Source: Cydia pomonella
Taxonomy: Eukaryota > Arthropoda > Insecta > Lepidoptera > Tortricidae
DNA: 64,000 bases
Direction: 5' to 3'
NCBI RefSeq assembly: GCF_033807575.1
Contig: NC_084718.1
Span: forward strand, 19,857,991 to 19,921,990
Below the pieces are notes generated by a model. That model saw only the letters and a list, made by a program, of their open reading frames with translations. It did not search any database and was not told the origin of the DNA. Below, piece after piece: positions 22,613-34,359 of this stretch. Each line of letters starts with the position of its first letter. The stretch's first letter is position 1. Made by a program: the position numbers and the translations under genes.

Positions 22613-22712
22613 NNNNNNNNNNNNNNNNNNNNNNNNNNNNNNNNNNNNNNNNNNNNNNNNNNNNNNNNNNNNNNNNNNNNNNNNNNNNNNNNNNNNNNNN
22701 NNNNNNNNNNNN
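22613..22712. other. Assembly gap, 100 N
   Basis: Exactly 100 undefined bases, the conventional size for a scaffold gap of unknown length. Both sides end in the same approximately 727-bp sequence, so the true gap may be zero or negative. Confidence 0.98.
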
Positions 22713-23438
22713 TTCAATGTATATATATACCGTATTTTTTGACATTTAGATTTTATTCTAGAAAGGTTCTAGACTAGTATTTTTATACAATTTTGATGTT
22801 TGACGATCTTTTTGTGAAATTCTTATTATTAAGTTTACCATATCTATAATAGTTCAATGTTTTTTTAGAACAATAATAACTGCATCAATAAATTGCTCTA
22901 ATATTTAGATTAAGATGATATTTGTAAAATTTGACGATTTAAAAGTGCTTGTTGCTAGGCCTATTTGAATAAAGAATATTTTGACTTTGACTTGACTTTG
23001 ACTATTCATTGCGAACCTTATCGAGTCGCGTGACACCGCCATGTCATGCAGCATGTTCATGTCAGCGCATTACACATTACAAAGTATTATTACAATCAAA
23101 CTCATAGTTTTAAAATGAGAACGAAAGTCCGTTTGTTAAGGTGTAATTCCGCCGAGATTGCTGTGGACTCTTAAACTGCAGTATTAGCGTTGAAGAAGAT
23201 TGATATATCCGATCCATATAGTATCTAGACCTAATATTTGGCGTATCTTAAAGTTCGAATCGGGACGTAGGGGTACTGACGCTAAACCAGGTGACTTTGA
23301 CTGCAGTTTTTATTCCGACCATGTCTCTAACCACACAAAGCCGTTATACACCTGTGTCGACCCGATAAAACCGGTTACAACAATACTCGTTAATAGGTTA
23401 CATTATCGATGTAGTTACTTATAGTCTGTCATTTGTTG
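22713..23438 (+). repeat. Duplicated segment, right copy
   Basis: Matches 21,886-22,612 base for base with a handful of differences (for example one T fewer in two homopolymers near 22,780-22,800). It includes the end of the truncated LINE (to about 22,995) and then the same unique flank. A real tandem duplication starting exactly at the gap edge would be a coincidence. Confidence 0.95.
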
Positions 23439-24600
23439 TGACAATTTTGCAAAGGTATTTGTGGGTAAAAACTGGAAATAGGCGGTCTATTTATTTCTTC
23501 ATCTTCTTATGCCTGGACCTTTTCCTATTTACTTAGGGTCGGCCTTCCGTGCCCTTTTCTCCTACTCTGCACGATTTAGTGCCAGCTTTGTGTCTAATTT
23601 TAGAGATTTAAGGTCTCTTTTACCGTCGTCCAAGAGGTCTGGGGGCCATATTTAATTTAATTTAGAAACTTACCAGCCTTAATGCTTTAGGGAACATGTA
23701 CAATCAGCTACATCGATAGATGAAAGCCCTGCGAACAGATTTCTATGTAGGTCAATTATTTCTGCAGCTGACTTTATTTGCATCTTTTAAAATAAAACGG
23801 TGAATGAAAATATCATGGGAAAACTGTAGTTATTTAAGGTCGAGTTCCTTAGTAGTATTGCCCGCAATTTTCGAACTTCGGTGTTAGCGGTAGGCCCTCT
23901 ATAATTATGCCTTCGGCATGTTTCCAAAATTGCGAAATATCCAACGGGAAAATAAAAACAAAATTGTATTCGATGTGAAATTTACCACTTCCAAAATTCA
24001 AGTTTCCTATGTTTCCTGTGAAACTTTACTGAAATTTCCAAGAAGTCTTGTCTACGTTTTAGAAACATACTACAAGGTCAGGTTGTCACTTTAGTAAAAA
24101 CAAGACCAGATTAGGTTGTCGAGCGGACCCAACGTGAAGGAGTCACTTGAACAGCAAAATGCCGGGACAAAGTAAGAACAGAGCAGAACAGACAAATAGG
24201 AAGATGATGATGATATCCATTTCAATTTCTGCGTAATAAACTACCGACATTGCGGAATTTATTGTTAACTTTATTATACACATAAGTAAATAAAGACGAC
24301 CTTAAACAACTCCTCACATTACTCATACACAAAACTTTAATTCTAAAACACCTTATCTTTAAAGAAAACCCATAGTACATAAGTTTATTTGATCAAAAAA
24401 CTGTAGAAAAGTATATTTGGAAATGTCCGTATGTTATATAAATAAAATTAAAATTAAAATTAAAAATTAAAATGTACATTTCAAAATGGCGGCTCTTAAG
24501 TCTGTTTTAATTTTAAAAATTGCGCGTGCGAGCCTCGTGATAAACAACTGGATCAATATGGGAGACAATATCGCAAATTGCAAATGGTTCCTTCTGAATC
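23439..24600. other. Non-coding stretch
   Basis: About 23,500-23,645 is a dispersed-repeat fragment related to 21,355-21,668. The rest has no recognisable gene or repeat. AAATTAAAATTAAAATTAAAA low complexity lies near 24,445. Confidence 0.4.
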
Positions 24601-24680
24601 ATTTCATTGTTTCAGTACAAAGAATTCAGGCATGTGCCCATGTATATAAAGGCTGAAGGTTATAGAAGTATGGGTGTCCG

Positions 24681-24744
24681 ACTGTCCGCTATAGCTGATG
24701 CGGGTGCACAGCGCTCCGTGCACCCGCATCAGCTAGCGGACAGT
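24681..24744. repeat. Near-perfect hairpin
   Basis: ACTGTCCGCTATAGCTGATG... (24,681-24,709) pairs with ...CATCAGCTAGCGGACAGT (24,718-24,744) around the 8-base loop AGCGCTCC. One arm has two extra bases (TA). It could be the core of a small palindromic element. Confidence 0.8.
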
Positions 24745-24834
24745 TGCACCCCGCTGGGTGGCTGGTGGGTGGATTCACCCGCTGGTGAACGGGTTAATGA
24801 AAAGTATCCATCCTCACACCCTAGAACCTAAATG

Positions 24835-25260
24835 GTCGCGTACTATGCGGTAGACGTCCCGTAGACGCTTCGGCTGTGGAATGAGCTCCCTGCCGAGGTT
24901 TTCCCGAAGGGATACAGTATGGGGGTTCTTCAAAAAAGGAGTGTACAGGTTTTTGGGGGGTCGGCGACGCGCATGTATGTGGCGCATACCTCTGTTGTTG
25001 CAAGTGTCTGCATGCATATGCATAGGCTACTGTGACTGTTTTTGTTTATACTACGTCGGTGGCAAACAAGCATATGGCCCGCCTGATGGTAAGCAGTCTC
25101 CGTAGCCTATGTACGCCTGCAACTCCAGAGGAGTTACATGCGCGTTGCCGACCCTAAACCCCTCCCCCCCTCGTTGAGCTCTGGCAATCTTACTCACCGG
25201 CAGGAACACAACACTATGAGTAAGGTCTAGTGTTATTTGGCTGCGGTTTTCTGTAAGGTG
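24835..25260 (+). pseudogene. Truncated Jockey-like LINE 3' end
   Basis: 24,850-24,970 encodes a Jockey-type ORF2 end with LWNELPAEVFPKGYSMG, followed by a 3' region containing CTACGTCGGTGGCAAACAAG and GCCCGCCTGATGGTAAGCAG. Parts of that 3' region recur in minus orientation at 53,720-53,850 and as a scrap at 57,428. The reading frame is broken before and after. Confidence 0.6.
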
Positions 25261-25492
25261 GAGGTACTTTCCCAGTTGGGCTCTGCTTTAGATCTGGAAT
25301 GACATCCGCTGTGCTGTGCCCTACCACACAAAGAGAGATGACATTCACAATGCCCATACCTCTCTTTTGGACGTAGTTTAAGGACGTACTCGGGTCCAAA
25401 ACCCATCCGCTCTGTTTACCACCAGGCAGCCCGTACGCTTTTTTGCAACCGATGTGGGATTAAAAAAAGTTAAAAAAAATCCTTAAAAAAAT

Positions 25493-26261
25493 AATTGCAG
25501 TGTCTAATAGACCTGAAAAATGTTTTTTTCTCCTTATGAGTTACTTGTGATATGGTACTTTATGGCAATTACGAAAACACACAATTATTATTATGCCCAA
25601 TGCTGGCCAAAGGGATGACGGATTCTACCTAGGGTCCTAGGTACTGTTAAAAGTAATACGCCAATCATCATCAAACAAAGGTTTAAGACATGGAAAAACA
25701 GACATATAGCTTGGGAAAGACCACTACGATGACGCCATTACGGCGATGCTCATCTGTCAGTGCTTGCTGCGCTATAGTGACGTGACCATTTCCACTGAGA
25801 TTCTTTATTCATTCATAACAATAAAATATTGTGTTGAACATATCTTAAAATTAAAAATAAAACATTACATTATATTAAAGAAATTAAAGCTTAATTAGTG
25901 ATCCCAAGATGACGATATTAATTAAAAGTATTGAAAAATATATGTATAATATTAACTGAAATTTGTATGATGTCAATAAGATTTAAATATCAACCAAGCA
26001 AATAAAATATCAATAAAAATAAAAATAAAAACTGTTAGAAATTTAAAAGACTCGAACTCGCGACTCCAGGGTACCAGCCCACCGCTCTACACCACTGAGC
26101 CACCGAGACTTACTTTTCTGCGTATGTGTGGGGGGAGAAGCCTTTGCCCAGCATTGGGCATAATAATAATTGTGTATTTTCGTAATTGCCATAAAGTACC
26201 AGATCACAAGTAACTCATAAGGAGAAAAAAACATTTTTCAGGTCTATTAGACACAGCAATG
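25493..26261. mobile_element. Element with approximately 120-bp inverted ends
   Basis: The left arm 25,493-25,615 (ATTGCAGTGTCTAATAGACC ... CCAATGCTGGCCAAAGG) is the inverted counterpart of 26,141-26,261 with few mismatches. The interior holds AT-rich DNA and a minus-strand tRNA-like block at about 26,050-26,115 (B-box-like GAGTTCGAGTC). This could be a non-autonomous transposon, or two opposite copies of one short repeat around unrelated DNA. Confidence 0.6.
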
Positions 26262-27335
26262 TTTTTTTTTTAGAATAAACAAAGGATATAAGTATGTATG
26301 TTTTTTTTAAAGACTTCTTGATACCAGTATCCTCAGTATCCATTTATTTATTTATTTACTGATAAGTATAGCTACCACCAGTTTTGATATTGACATATTC
26401 ACGTCTACGAAACTCACTTTCTATACATCTCGCTTGCTATTACTCGTATGCCAGAAATAAAAGAAAGAAATAGCAAGTAAATTACGTAGACGTGAGCGAA
26501 TATGTTAATGTCAAAAGTCAAAACTGGTGATAGCCGTAAATGTAACCTTTATTAAGAGCAACATTAGTGGTAATTTTTCATACAAACATTCTCGACATTT
26601 TTTCCCTGGATTTTGGCCCTAGAAGAATATTTTTTATATGAGTTCAATATTACCAGAGTCTGTGTACCTGTGTCTGTATGTTTTTTGTTGATATTCTTGT
26701 TTTTATAAGAATTAGGTTACTTTAAAAAGCGCTACAAATGGTCAAATAAATGCGCTGTAATCAGACGCATAGCACACTAAATTGGCAACAATAAACGCAA
26801 AAATAAAAACAGTCAGACACAGATAATTTCTTTCCCATTCCATTTCCAAAATTTTGATACGATTGGTTAAGTTTTGGAGGAGGAAAATGTCGAGAACTAA
26901 ACCTCGATTTCTGAGATTTTTCGACTAAGCTGCAGTTGTCCTTGTAGCGCGATGGATACTCGTATATTTACCTAAAACTCTCATATCTGAGAAAGGGCTT
27001 CGCTGGTATTTCCTCTTAACTATGTTACGTATTTTTTGCTGAAAATCGATATTTCAGTCAGTTGTCAGCGTAGACCAACGGTACCTCGGCCCATGACTCA
27101 GTGGTTAGCATACAATGCCCGCCGCGGGTTCAAACCCCGTATCTAGAACAGGTGTTCTGAAGGTCGGCCTACTTGTGGATTTATGACTAATGAGGTTATT
27201 TACAAACGTTATGTGTACCGCTTTTGTTCACTTCTTTTCAAGTCCCGTGTTCTAGTTTTTCTGTGCATTGTTTGATTTTTTATTTCATGTATATCAAAAT
27301 AGTAAATGACATATCAATAACCCAGTCTCAATGTC
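26262..27335. other. Non-coding stretch
   Basis: No gene. Imperfect inverted segments at about 26,385-26,535 (TATTGACATATTCACGTCTACG against CGTAGACGTGAGCGAATATG) mark a small palindromic element of about 170 bp. At 27,075-27,145 a tRNA-like block (GACTCAGTGGTTAGC, GGGTTCAAACCCC) suggests a SINE head. Confidence 0.5.
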
Positions 27336-27339
27336 GACT

Positions 27340-27800
27340 CAAACTTCAATCCATAGACCAACTATCCTGCATCAAAAGCACTGGGCGTGCTCCCCGCCAT
27401 GCTGCCCTTAATGATATCATCGGAACCGACCAGCCTCACCCGCGATGATGGTAAGACCCGACGGCATGACCCTCGTGCCATGGAAGATGGGACGGCCGTT
27501 GGTCTGGGACGCAACCTGTGCCGATACTCTGGCGCACCATCTCCATGGCACCGCAGTGAAGGCTGGCTCGGCTGCCAATTCGGCCGAGCTCTTCAAGCGG
27601 CGCAAGTATGCAACTATAAATATTGGTTGAATATTTGAGCCGTTTGGGGTTGAGACTCTGGGGGAAAAAAACGCGTGGTCAGAGGGCTGCGTCATATCTT
27701 GCACAGCGGATCAGCATTGCCATACAACGTGGCAATGCTGCCAGCCTTCTGGGCACGCTACCACTGGACGCGAATCGGAGGAAATTTTCTATTTATATTT
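27340..27800 (+). pseudogene. Broken copy of a repetitive ORF family of unknown function
   Basis: In shifting frames the plus strand encodes RAPRHAALNDIIG, RPDGMTLVPWKMGRPLVWDA followed by TCADTLAHH, GVETLG, YLAQRISIAIQRGNAASLLG and a stop. I know this residue pattern from multicopy uncharacterised proteins of many invertebrate genomes, apparently tied to retroelements, but no activity has been assigned that I can cite. At least two frameshifts or stops break it. Confidence 0.6.
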
Positions 27801-27954
27801 TACTTTTTAATTTTAGTTTGTAATGTTTACTTTAAGACCTAATTTACTGTTTGTTATAAAATTAAAAATTATACAATGCCTGTCTACACGAACTTATAAT
27901 TATTATGATCGTCAATAATTTATGACATTTATGTGTTCATTTCAAATGTCTATG

Positions 27955-28062
27955 TGAAGTCCCCAATCCGCATTGGGCTAGCGTGAGGACTATAGCCCGA
28001 GCCCTCTCGCACATGAGAAGAGGCCTGTGCCCAGCAGTGGGACGTATAGGCTGAATTTCTTT
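27955..28062 (+). repeat. LINE 3'-end scrap
   Basis: Contains CCCCAATCCGCATTGGGCTA and GGCCTGTGCCCAGCAGTGGG, a 3' terminal motif common in lepidopteran LINEs. No coding part remains. Confidence 0.6.
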
Positions 28063-29849
28063 TTGTGTTCATAATTACGCCTATAATTTGACAATTATAG
28101 CGTTCAAACTGAAAAAAATACGAAATAATAACAAATAGATAACCAATATAAAACATGTCAACGTAAAAATAAAGTATGTATCTCATAATGATCGTCATAT
28201 TAAGAACTACGTTCAATTTTCATCAGATATTTCAGTAAATATAAATTACAATAAGTATTTAATACTATTGTAATAAAATGGAACCTACATGTTTTAAAGT
28301 TAGTAGATTTTTATTAATAATTGTTTTCATCCGACCGTTATCTTATGTCGATTATAAAAATAAAAGAGTTGATTATAATCACGTACGAAAAATCCATCAA
28401 AAAACTATAGGTAGGTACAATTTTATTATACAACCAAGTTTAAATAGATTAACAAAAATACAAAATTTAAAATGATATATTCTCGCAAACTTAGCAATAA
28501 CACAAAAGCGTACCTATAAAAGATTATTGATGTTCTCCTTTTATGAAACGACCTGTTAATTGCCCCAATCCGAGAATAACCATTACGCGACAGTTACATA
28601 AAGAGTAATGCTTGTTGACGACTATAAACGCTTATTATATGTGTGATTAAACGTTCGCTAGAAAGTAACAGACGGATTACTTGCAGACTGATACGGTTAT
28701 AGTACGCTAGTCACGAATAGTTTTTTTATAAGTTCTTATTTATGTTGCCCTGTTATTATGTGTTATGTAATTATGTATTCTAAATTGAACTGCGGTAAAA
28801 AAAAAAAAAAAATGTATGTATGATGTATATTATTTTGTTAGTGTGGGGCAAATCTTGCAAGCAAAATTTGATCCACTTCCCGATTTCCGATTGAGCTGAA
28901 ATTTTGGATAGGTACATATGTAAATCGGATATTTATATATACGAGTATACCTCCTCATCGTTTTCAATGACGGCGACCCTAAATAAACATCATGGTCGTT
29001 ATCTAGCATGAGCCCTAATGTGACTGGTGACAATAAAGTTAGCCAGCTGTGGGAGGGCTTAGGTCTCTCCGTAACTAGCGTTTTAGGTCTAACAAATCTG
29101 CTAACAAAGGAAGATTATGATGGCCTAAAGCTGACCTTATGATGGCGACAGGAGGTGACCATGGGAACTCTGTTAAAACAACGAAAACTAAGTTTGAGTA
29201 AAGTGGCCAAGGCCCCCAGTGTCCAGAGCTGGAATCAAACCAGCATCCTCTGTTTACACAACAGATGCTTAACCTTATCCGCTACGCTGTATGTCAAAAA
29301 AATCTTACATCATTTTGGAAAAGAGCTGATACTTTTCAAACTGCTGAATCGATTTCTATCAAACACATGTAGCTAAGACCACAGCAAGGAAACTCGCTTT
29401 CAGGTAAAAAAAACCGCTTCGAATTCGGTCCATCCGTTGGAGAACTACACAGACAGACATTGCCGTCAAACATGTAACACCCCGCTTTTTGGCCGCGGGT
29501 TAAATAATGTGGATTCTTAGAGACACCTATACATTTGGGTTTATTAAAGGGTCGGTCTGGTCTAGGCCAAATTTTATTGAAGAAAGTTTGCAGAAAACCC
29601 TAAAGCGGCAAGACCATAGAATGATGTCATTTGGAAACTTTTGTGAAGTCGTTTTGTTGCTATAAAATTGTGTAACGCATTCATCAATGGACGAACACAT
29701 TTGTTCGTTGCGCAACATGTTATGTTTAAAGTATTAGGTACGTTCTGGGGTTATGGGTTTGACGTGTTGTAGTTCCAATGATATTGTGAGGTATACGCTG
29801 CTTCATATTTTACTTACACGGACTTGAAATACGAGCAGGGGACCTTTTT
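28063..29849. other. Non-coding stretch with a candidate short exon
   Basis: No proven gene. 28,278-28,409 could encode a short N-terminus with a hydrophobic core (FLLIIVFI) followed by a GTAGGT donor; see findings. A poly(A) run lies at 28,797-28,812. About 28,845-28,920 and 29,200-29,290 are dispersed-repeat scraps, the latter tRNA-like with GCTGGAATCAAACCAGC. Confidence 0.35.
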
Positions 29850-30310
29850 AGGGTTCCGTAGCCAAATGGCAAAAAACGGAACCCTTATAGATTCGTCTTG
29901 TCCGTCTGTCTGTCCGATTCTGTCACAGCCACTTTTTTCCGAAACTATAAAATCTATACTGTCAAACTTGGTAAGTAGATGTATCCAATGAACCGCATTA
30001 TGATGTTTACACAAAAATAGAAAAAAAAAACAATAAATTTTGGGGGTTCCCCATACTTAGAACTGAAACTCAAAAAATCTTTTTTCATCAAACCCATACG
30101 TGTGGGGTATCTATGGATAGGTTAAAAATGATATTGAGGTTTCTAATATCATTTTTTTCTAAAATGAATAGTTTGCGCGAGAGACAAGGGTTCCGTTTTT
30201 TGCCATTTGGCTACGGAACCCTAAAAATGTGTCCCCCCCCCCCCCCTTAATTTCTAAAATAACAGAATGAAAAATCTAAAAAAAATATATGATATACATT
30301 CCTCCATCTG
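29850..30310. mobile_element. Non-autonomous dispersed element, copy 2 (rearranged)
   Basis: Matches the first approximately 330 bp and a later piece of the element at 11,923-12,763. At 30,188-30,228 it carries an inverted copy of its own end (GGGTTCCGTTTTTTGCCATT...CGGAACCC) where the first copy continues differently, followed by a C-homopolymer of about 13. It then breaks off near 30,300. Confidence 0.75.
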
Positions 30311-30506
30311 TGAAAGAAAAACGGCAAAATGATATTTTTGAAATATGAGCGATAGAAATTAGAAATCTACCAGTATTGATCACTCGTTTTGAATCCTATT
30401 AGTAGAATTCAAATGCCTAGTAGTGCAGATAGCATCATAAGGAGACCACTAAATCGAGCGATCGAAATTAAAAAATCGGCCCCGGTTCTCAAATTGTCGA
30501 TAGAGT

Positions 30507-30637
30507 CAGACCAAGATAAGCAGTGATTTTGATAGCCCGGCCTGTGCAAGTGTTAAGTAAACGTTATAATTTCGTCGACATTTAAAATAACACTTGCACT
30601 GTCTGTGCTGTCAAACGCACCAACTTATCTTGGTCTG
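30507..30637. mobile_element. Palindromic MITE family A, copy 2
   Basis: 131 bp with ends CAGACCAAGATAAG and CTTATCTTGGTCTG. The inner complementarity is as in the copy at 18,281. Confidence 0.85.
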
Positions 30638-30842
30638 CCTCTAGAACTTATAGTTAAAGTGATGTTCAAGACTAGGCTTTGTCGATATCGCACTTCAAAA
30701 AAGTGTATTTATATTTTGATGTCATATAATATCTGATTATGATTAATATAGTTCGTGTCATCCACGATGACGTGCAGATTTCCAAGTCCAGGCACGCGTC
30801 TACGTGAACGACACGATTTATAATGCTTATGCGTCGGTCTCA

Positions 30843-30988
30843 TGGTTCCTCTACATGATGGCCCAGCGTAGGCCAGTCCTAGGGACGCATTTATGCGTTA
30901 GAGGGAGCAAGTGATATTGCTAACTCATTTCACCGCATAGCTGCGTCCCTTGGACTGGCCTACGCTGGACCATCGTGTAGAGGAGCCC
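30843..30988. mobile_element. Palindromic MITE, about 146 bp
   Basis: The left arm GGTTCCTCTACATGATGGCC...TAGGGACGCA pairs with TGCGTCCCTTGGACTGGCCT...GTAGAGGAGCC over about 46 bp. The interior is about 50 bp. Confidence 0.8.
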
Positions 30989-32400
30989 TCATATTCATTT
31001 TGAACCAATCACCACAATTTAGAATTCTTTCCAACTGTTATTGGACGGATCTGTCGCATACCAATCCAGGATTCCCACATATGCGAAGGTCACAACTGTT
31101 TGAAGGTCTCTACGTTTTAAAACTAATAAATATCAACGTTTGTCACATATTCCGAATATTCTCTCGCGTTCATCGCCCAATAGTCAAACAGATGTGACAT
31201 TTGACAGTTGTGAGTATTTACGACCATTCTGTTCCAACACGCAGAAAATAGTAAGCGACATTCTAAAACTGAATTGTTTATCTTATTCTCACGCGCTAAG
31301 GTCTAAATTCAAACTAGACTTCCAATGTCGGTTATAGTTTTATTATCTGGGGCAGATTCGGAGTTTCCTCTTGGCAATGGTAGATGTTGGTCTCGTAGTA
31401 GTAATGGCACAATTACACGGAAAAACAAGTCTTCCTTGCATTTAAAATTAAAAAAAAAATATCAGAAAAACATGTTGTTCCAATTTTAAAATTCTTTTGC
31501 GTGGAATAATGTAGATGGTTGATAAAAACTACCCAATGTCCTTCCCCGAGTCTCATATGATCTCTGGGTCAAATTTTCGATGTCTTCTTTTTTGTCCCCA
31601 TAAATTGTGACGGAGTGTAGCTTTTTGTACGAGATGAAATTTATTTTAAGTATTTAATTTTTCTCATGTAAATTATAATTTACAGCTAGAAAGACATGGA
31701 ATAGCACTAGACTTTTTTATTTATTTCATAAAAAACAAAAATACACGCGTGACAAAGTGGTCATAAATAAGACAACGAAAATAATTTTGACCACTCTATA
31801 CTAAATTTCATCTATTTCGGTTCAGCAGTTTTAAGCGTGAAGAGGCAACCGACAGACAGACAGACATATACTTTCGCATTTATTAAGTTGTAATATTTGT
31901 AAATATTTATTATTTATTTATTTTAAACATATATATTAACATACATATTGCACAAATACAAGTAAAACTTACAATAGGCGGAAGCCTTCTTGACGCGGCC
32001 TTGAGGCATTCTCTACCAGTCAACCATTGGGCCATACAGAAATTTGCTAAGTGTTACATAGTAGGAATTCTGTCTTTATTTCAAAATATTGAGCCCATTT
32101 GGGATGGTCCCTTTTCTTAAAAGCTTAGCAACAGCTGGACTAACGCACGTCCATAGACTACGGTACCACTTACCGCCGTGGTAAACCAACCCGGAACCCC
32201 GTTTCGTCATAACTTACGTTGTTTTTTTCTTGTCAGACCAACGACCTTTCCAAAACATGTGTTCTGGCGCACGCACGGAGTAGAAATAGATCAGTACTGT
32301 CCGACGCAGAAAACTATGATTTTTATACGTTGGTGGTAAACAAGGGTACAGCCCGCATCAAAAGCCAGACTTTTCTCCTTTCTAAAACATGTGTGAACAC
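30989..32400. other. Non-coding stretch
   Basis: No gene. 31,900-32,060 is a dispersed retroelement 3' fragment related to 20,440-20,560 (CTCTACCAGTCAACCATTGG). A scrap at about 32,150-32,195 recalls the Jockey 3' region at 25,050. Confidence 0.4.
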
Positions 32401-32627
32401 CAGTGATCGGAACTATGGGAGTAAAACTTTAACAAAACTTAGCAAGCGGACGTAAAAAGAGTGCTTATAGCCTTAAAAATATTCGAATATCTATGAATGT
32501 AAATATTTTTATGGCTGTAAGTACTATACTATTCCTATCCCTATGAATATTTTTAGGGCTGTATGCACTATTTTATGTCCGCTTAACAAGTTTTGTTAAA
32601 GTTTTACTCCCATAGTTCCGATCACTG
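32401..32627. mobile_element. hAT-like MITE, 227 bp
   Basis: Ends CAGTGATCGGAACTATGGGA and TCCCATAGTTCCGATCACTG, with the inverted repeats extending over about 50 bp. An exact 8-bp duplication GTGAACAC flanks it (32,393-32,400 and 32,628-32,635). CAGTG termini plus an 8-bp duplication are the signature of hAT elements. It encodes nothing. Confidence 0.9.
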
Positions 32628-32764
32628 GTGAACACTTCTAGTACATGGCTTCCAAATACAACGGTATTATTCGACGATATTTCACTTTTGCTGATAAGCT
32701 TTAATCGCCAGCAATAATATTCAAATTTTAGAATGAATAATTAAATATCATGGATAGAATCAGG

Positions 32765-33045
32765 CGTTACTCTATGGAAATCCATAATAATTAAAACAAA
32801 AATATTACTTTGCTAATCCGCGAAAAGTTAACGTTCTAGTCAATCAATGCCAACCAGTTATACTTACTTGCGTATTTTTACATGCAATCAATGCCCCCCC
32901 CCCCCCCCCCCCCCCCCCCCCACTGCAAAAATAAATACGCAAATAAATATAACAGAACAACCATCAAAAGTACAAAACTCGATACACGTGTTTCGCCTCT
33001 CTACGAGGTATCCGCAGATGTTGACGGTCTGACGTCCGACAACTG
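32765..33045 (-). repeat. Inverted copy of the composite repeat at 14,500-14,985
   Basis: Reverse complement of the repeat at 14,520-14,830: CAGGCGTTACTCTATGGAAA, CTTGCGTATTTTTACATGCA, a run of about 30 C where the other copy has GGTGGGAGGGTGGG, ACACGTGTTTCGCCTCTCTA and GTTGACGGTCTGACG. The long C run is unusual and is likely poorly sequenced. Confidence 0.7.
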
Positions 33046-33580
33046 AAAGTGTTTTTTTTCTAATCTTACAAATAATAAGTATCTAGTATATATTTTGTAA
33101 AAGCTTATAGAAATGCATAGATTTATTACCGAGCTGACTATACCGTCGAAAGCGCACGGCAAAACAAATAATTTAGCCGCACATAATTCGTTGCGATCAT
33201 TTAATTTAAACCAGATTTCCCGTGAACACCAAAATTTTCTAGAAATTCGATAGATCAGTCTAGAGTCTATATTTTTTTGAATCTGCGTAGTTATCATGAA
33301 TATCATAACTCTTCTTTAGTTGTAGATAGGTTATTTAATTAAGTCAAATCAGCTATTTTCTTACTTTATTAACGTAAAAAACTATTATTTATTTATTTAT
33401 TGTTCGGAGAACCAACAGCTATAAATTGTACAATAGTTATATATATATAGATAACAAAGAGCCAATTATAGGTTCCCACCGGTAGCAACAGGTTAACAGA
33501 TAATTGGTGGTTAGATTTTTTTTTTTTTACAACGTGTTACCGCTAATATTTTTAAATATTAATACTTATTATATTATATA
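33046..33580. other. Non-coding stretch
   Basis: AT-rich. No repeat or gene that I can support. Confidence 0.3.
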
Positions 33581-33582
33581 TA

Positions 33583-33767
33583 CCCCTAGTGTAAATATTT
33601 TCGACAGCGAAACGTGACGTACGCGTTTGCGTTAAGTGTCATTTTGTATGAGATTTTTGACTTTCCAAAACGTCCCGCTTGGCGCGCTGTTCAAAAACCC
33701 ATACAAAATGAGACTTAACGCAAAAGCGTACGTCACGTTTCGCTATCGACTAAAATGACACTAGGGG
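33583..33767. mobile_element. Palindromic MITE with TA duplication, 185 bp
   Basis: Starts CCCCTAGTGTAAATATTTTC and ends TAAAATGACACTAGGGG, flanked by TA on both sides (33,581-33,582 and 33,768-33,769). Long arms carry CGAAACGTGACGTACGCGTTTGCGTTAAG-type complementarity. A TA duplication fits the Tc1/mariner superfamily. Confidence 0.8.
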
Positions 33768-34309
33768 TACTAACAAAGAAACCAAAACTTATTAGTAAAC
33801 TTAATACGTTAATCGATACAATAAAATGCTAACACATACGACTCGCTCACTCAAGTAATTTGTCTGTTAGAATCCGTCTTATAGATGTGATGTTGCTATT
33901 ATATCGATGATTTATTTACTCTGGAAACAAAAATGTGTAAAGCATGTGTAAAGTCTAAGAAAAAGCCGTACTTTGAATAGGGTGGAAGGCAAGTTTGTTT
34001 TAATGGTCTCTAAATATGTACTAAAGGCAATTCCCTCCATTGTACTAGACCGAACTATTCCCTAATGATTCTGCTCTTAGTACATTTTAGTACACTACAC
34101 GCGAAACGGAACGTGACCGATCTAACGCCGAGCGCGTGCGAAGACGACCGAACGGCTCTCGGCTAATATGAGTACATAGTCGTCACTCCGCGAAATGAAC
34201 TTACATAGAAAAAGAAGTATAATTATACTAATAATTAATAAATTGATAAAGAAATATGTTCTTTTTTCCTTATTTAAGGTTAAAGTACGGTTCAGTGCAC
34301 TTTCGATAA
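33768..34309. other. Non-coding stretch left of the Polinton
   Basis: No gene or named repeat. It joins directly to the Polinton target duplication. Confidence 0.35.
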
Positions 34310-34315
34310 CACATT
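34310..34315. other. Polinton target-site duplication, left
   Basis: CACATT immediately outside the left terminus AGTAGTGTAAATATG. The same six bases follow the right terminus at 55,211-55,216. Six-base duplications are typical of Polinton/Maverick integration. Confidence 0.9.
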
Positions 34316-34359
34316 AGTAGTGTAAATATGTATGTTCCATCTCAAAACTATTCCGCCAG

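Noticed and set aside
32219..32455. 78-codon ORF
   Set aside because: It runs into the hAT MITE and its TIR; the second half is transposon sequence.
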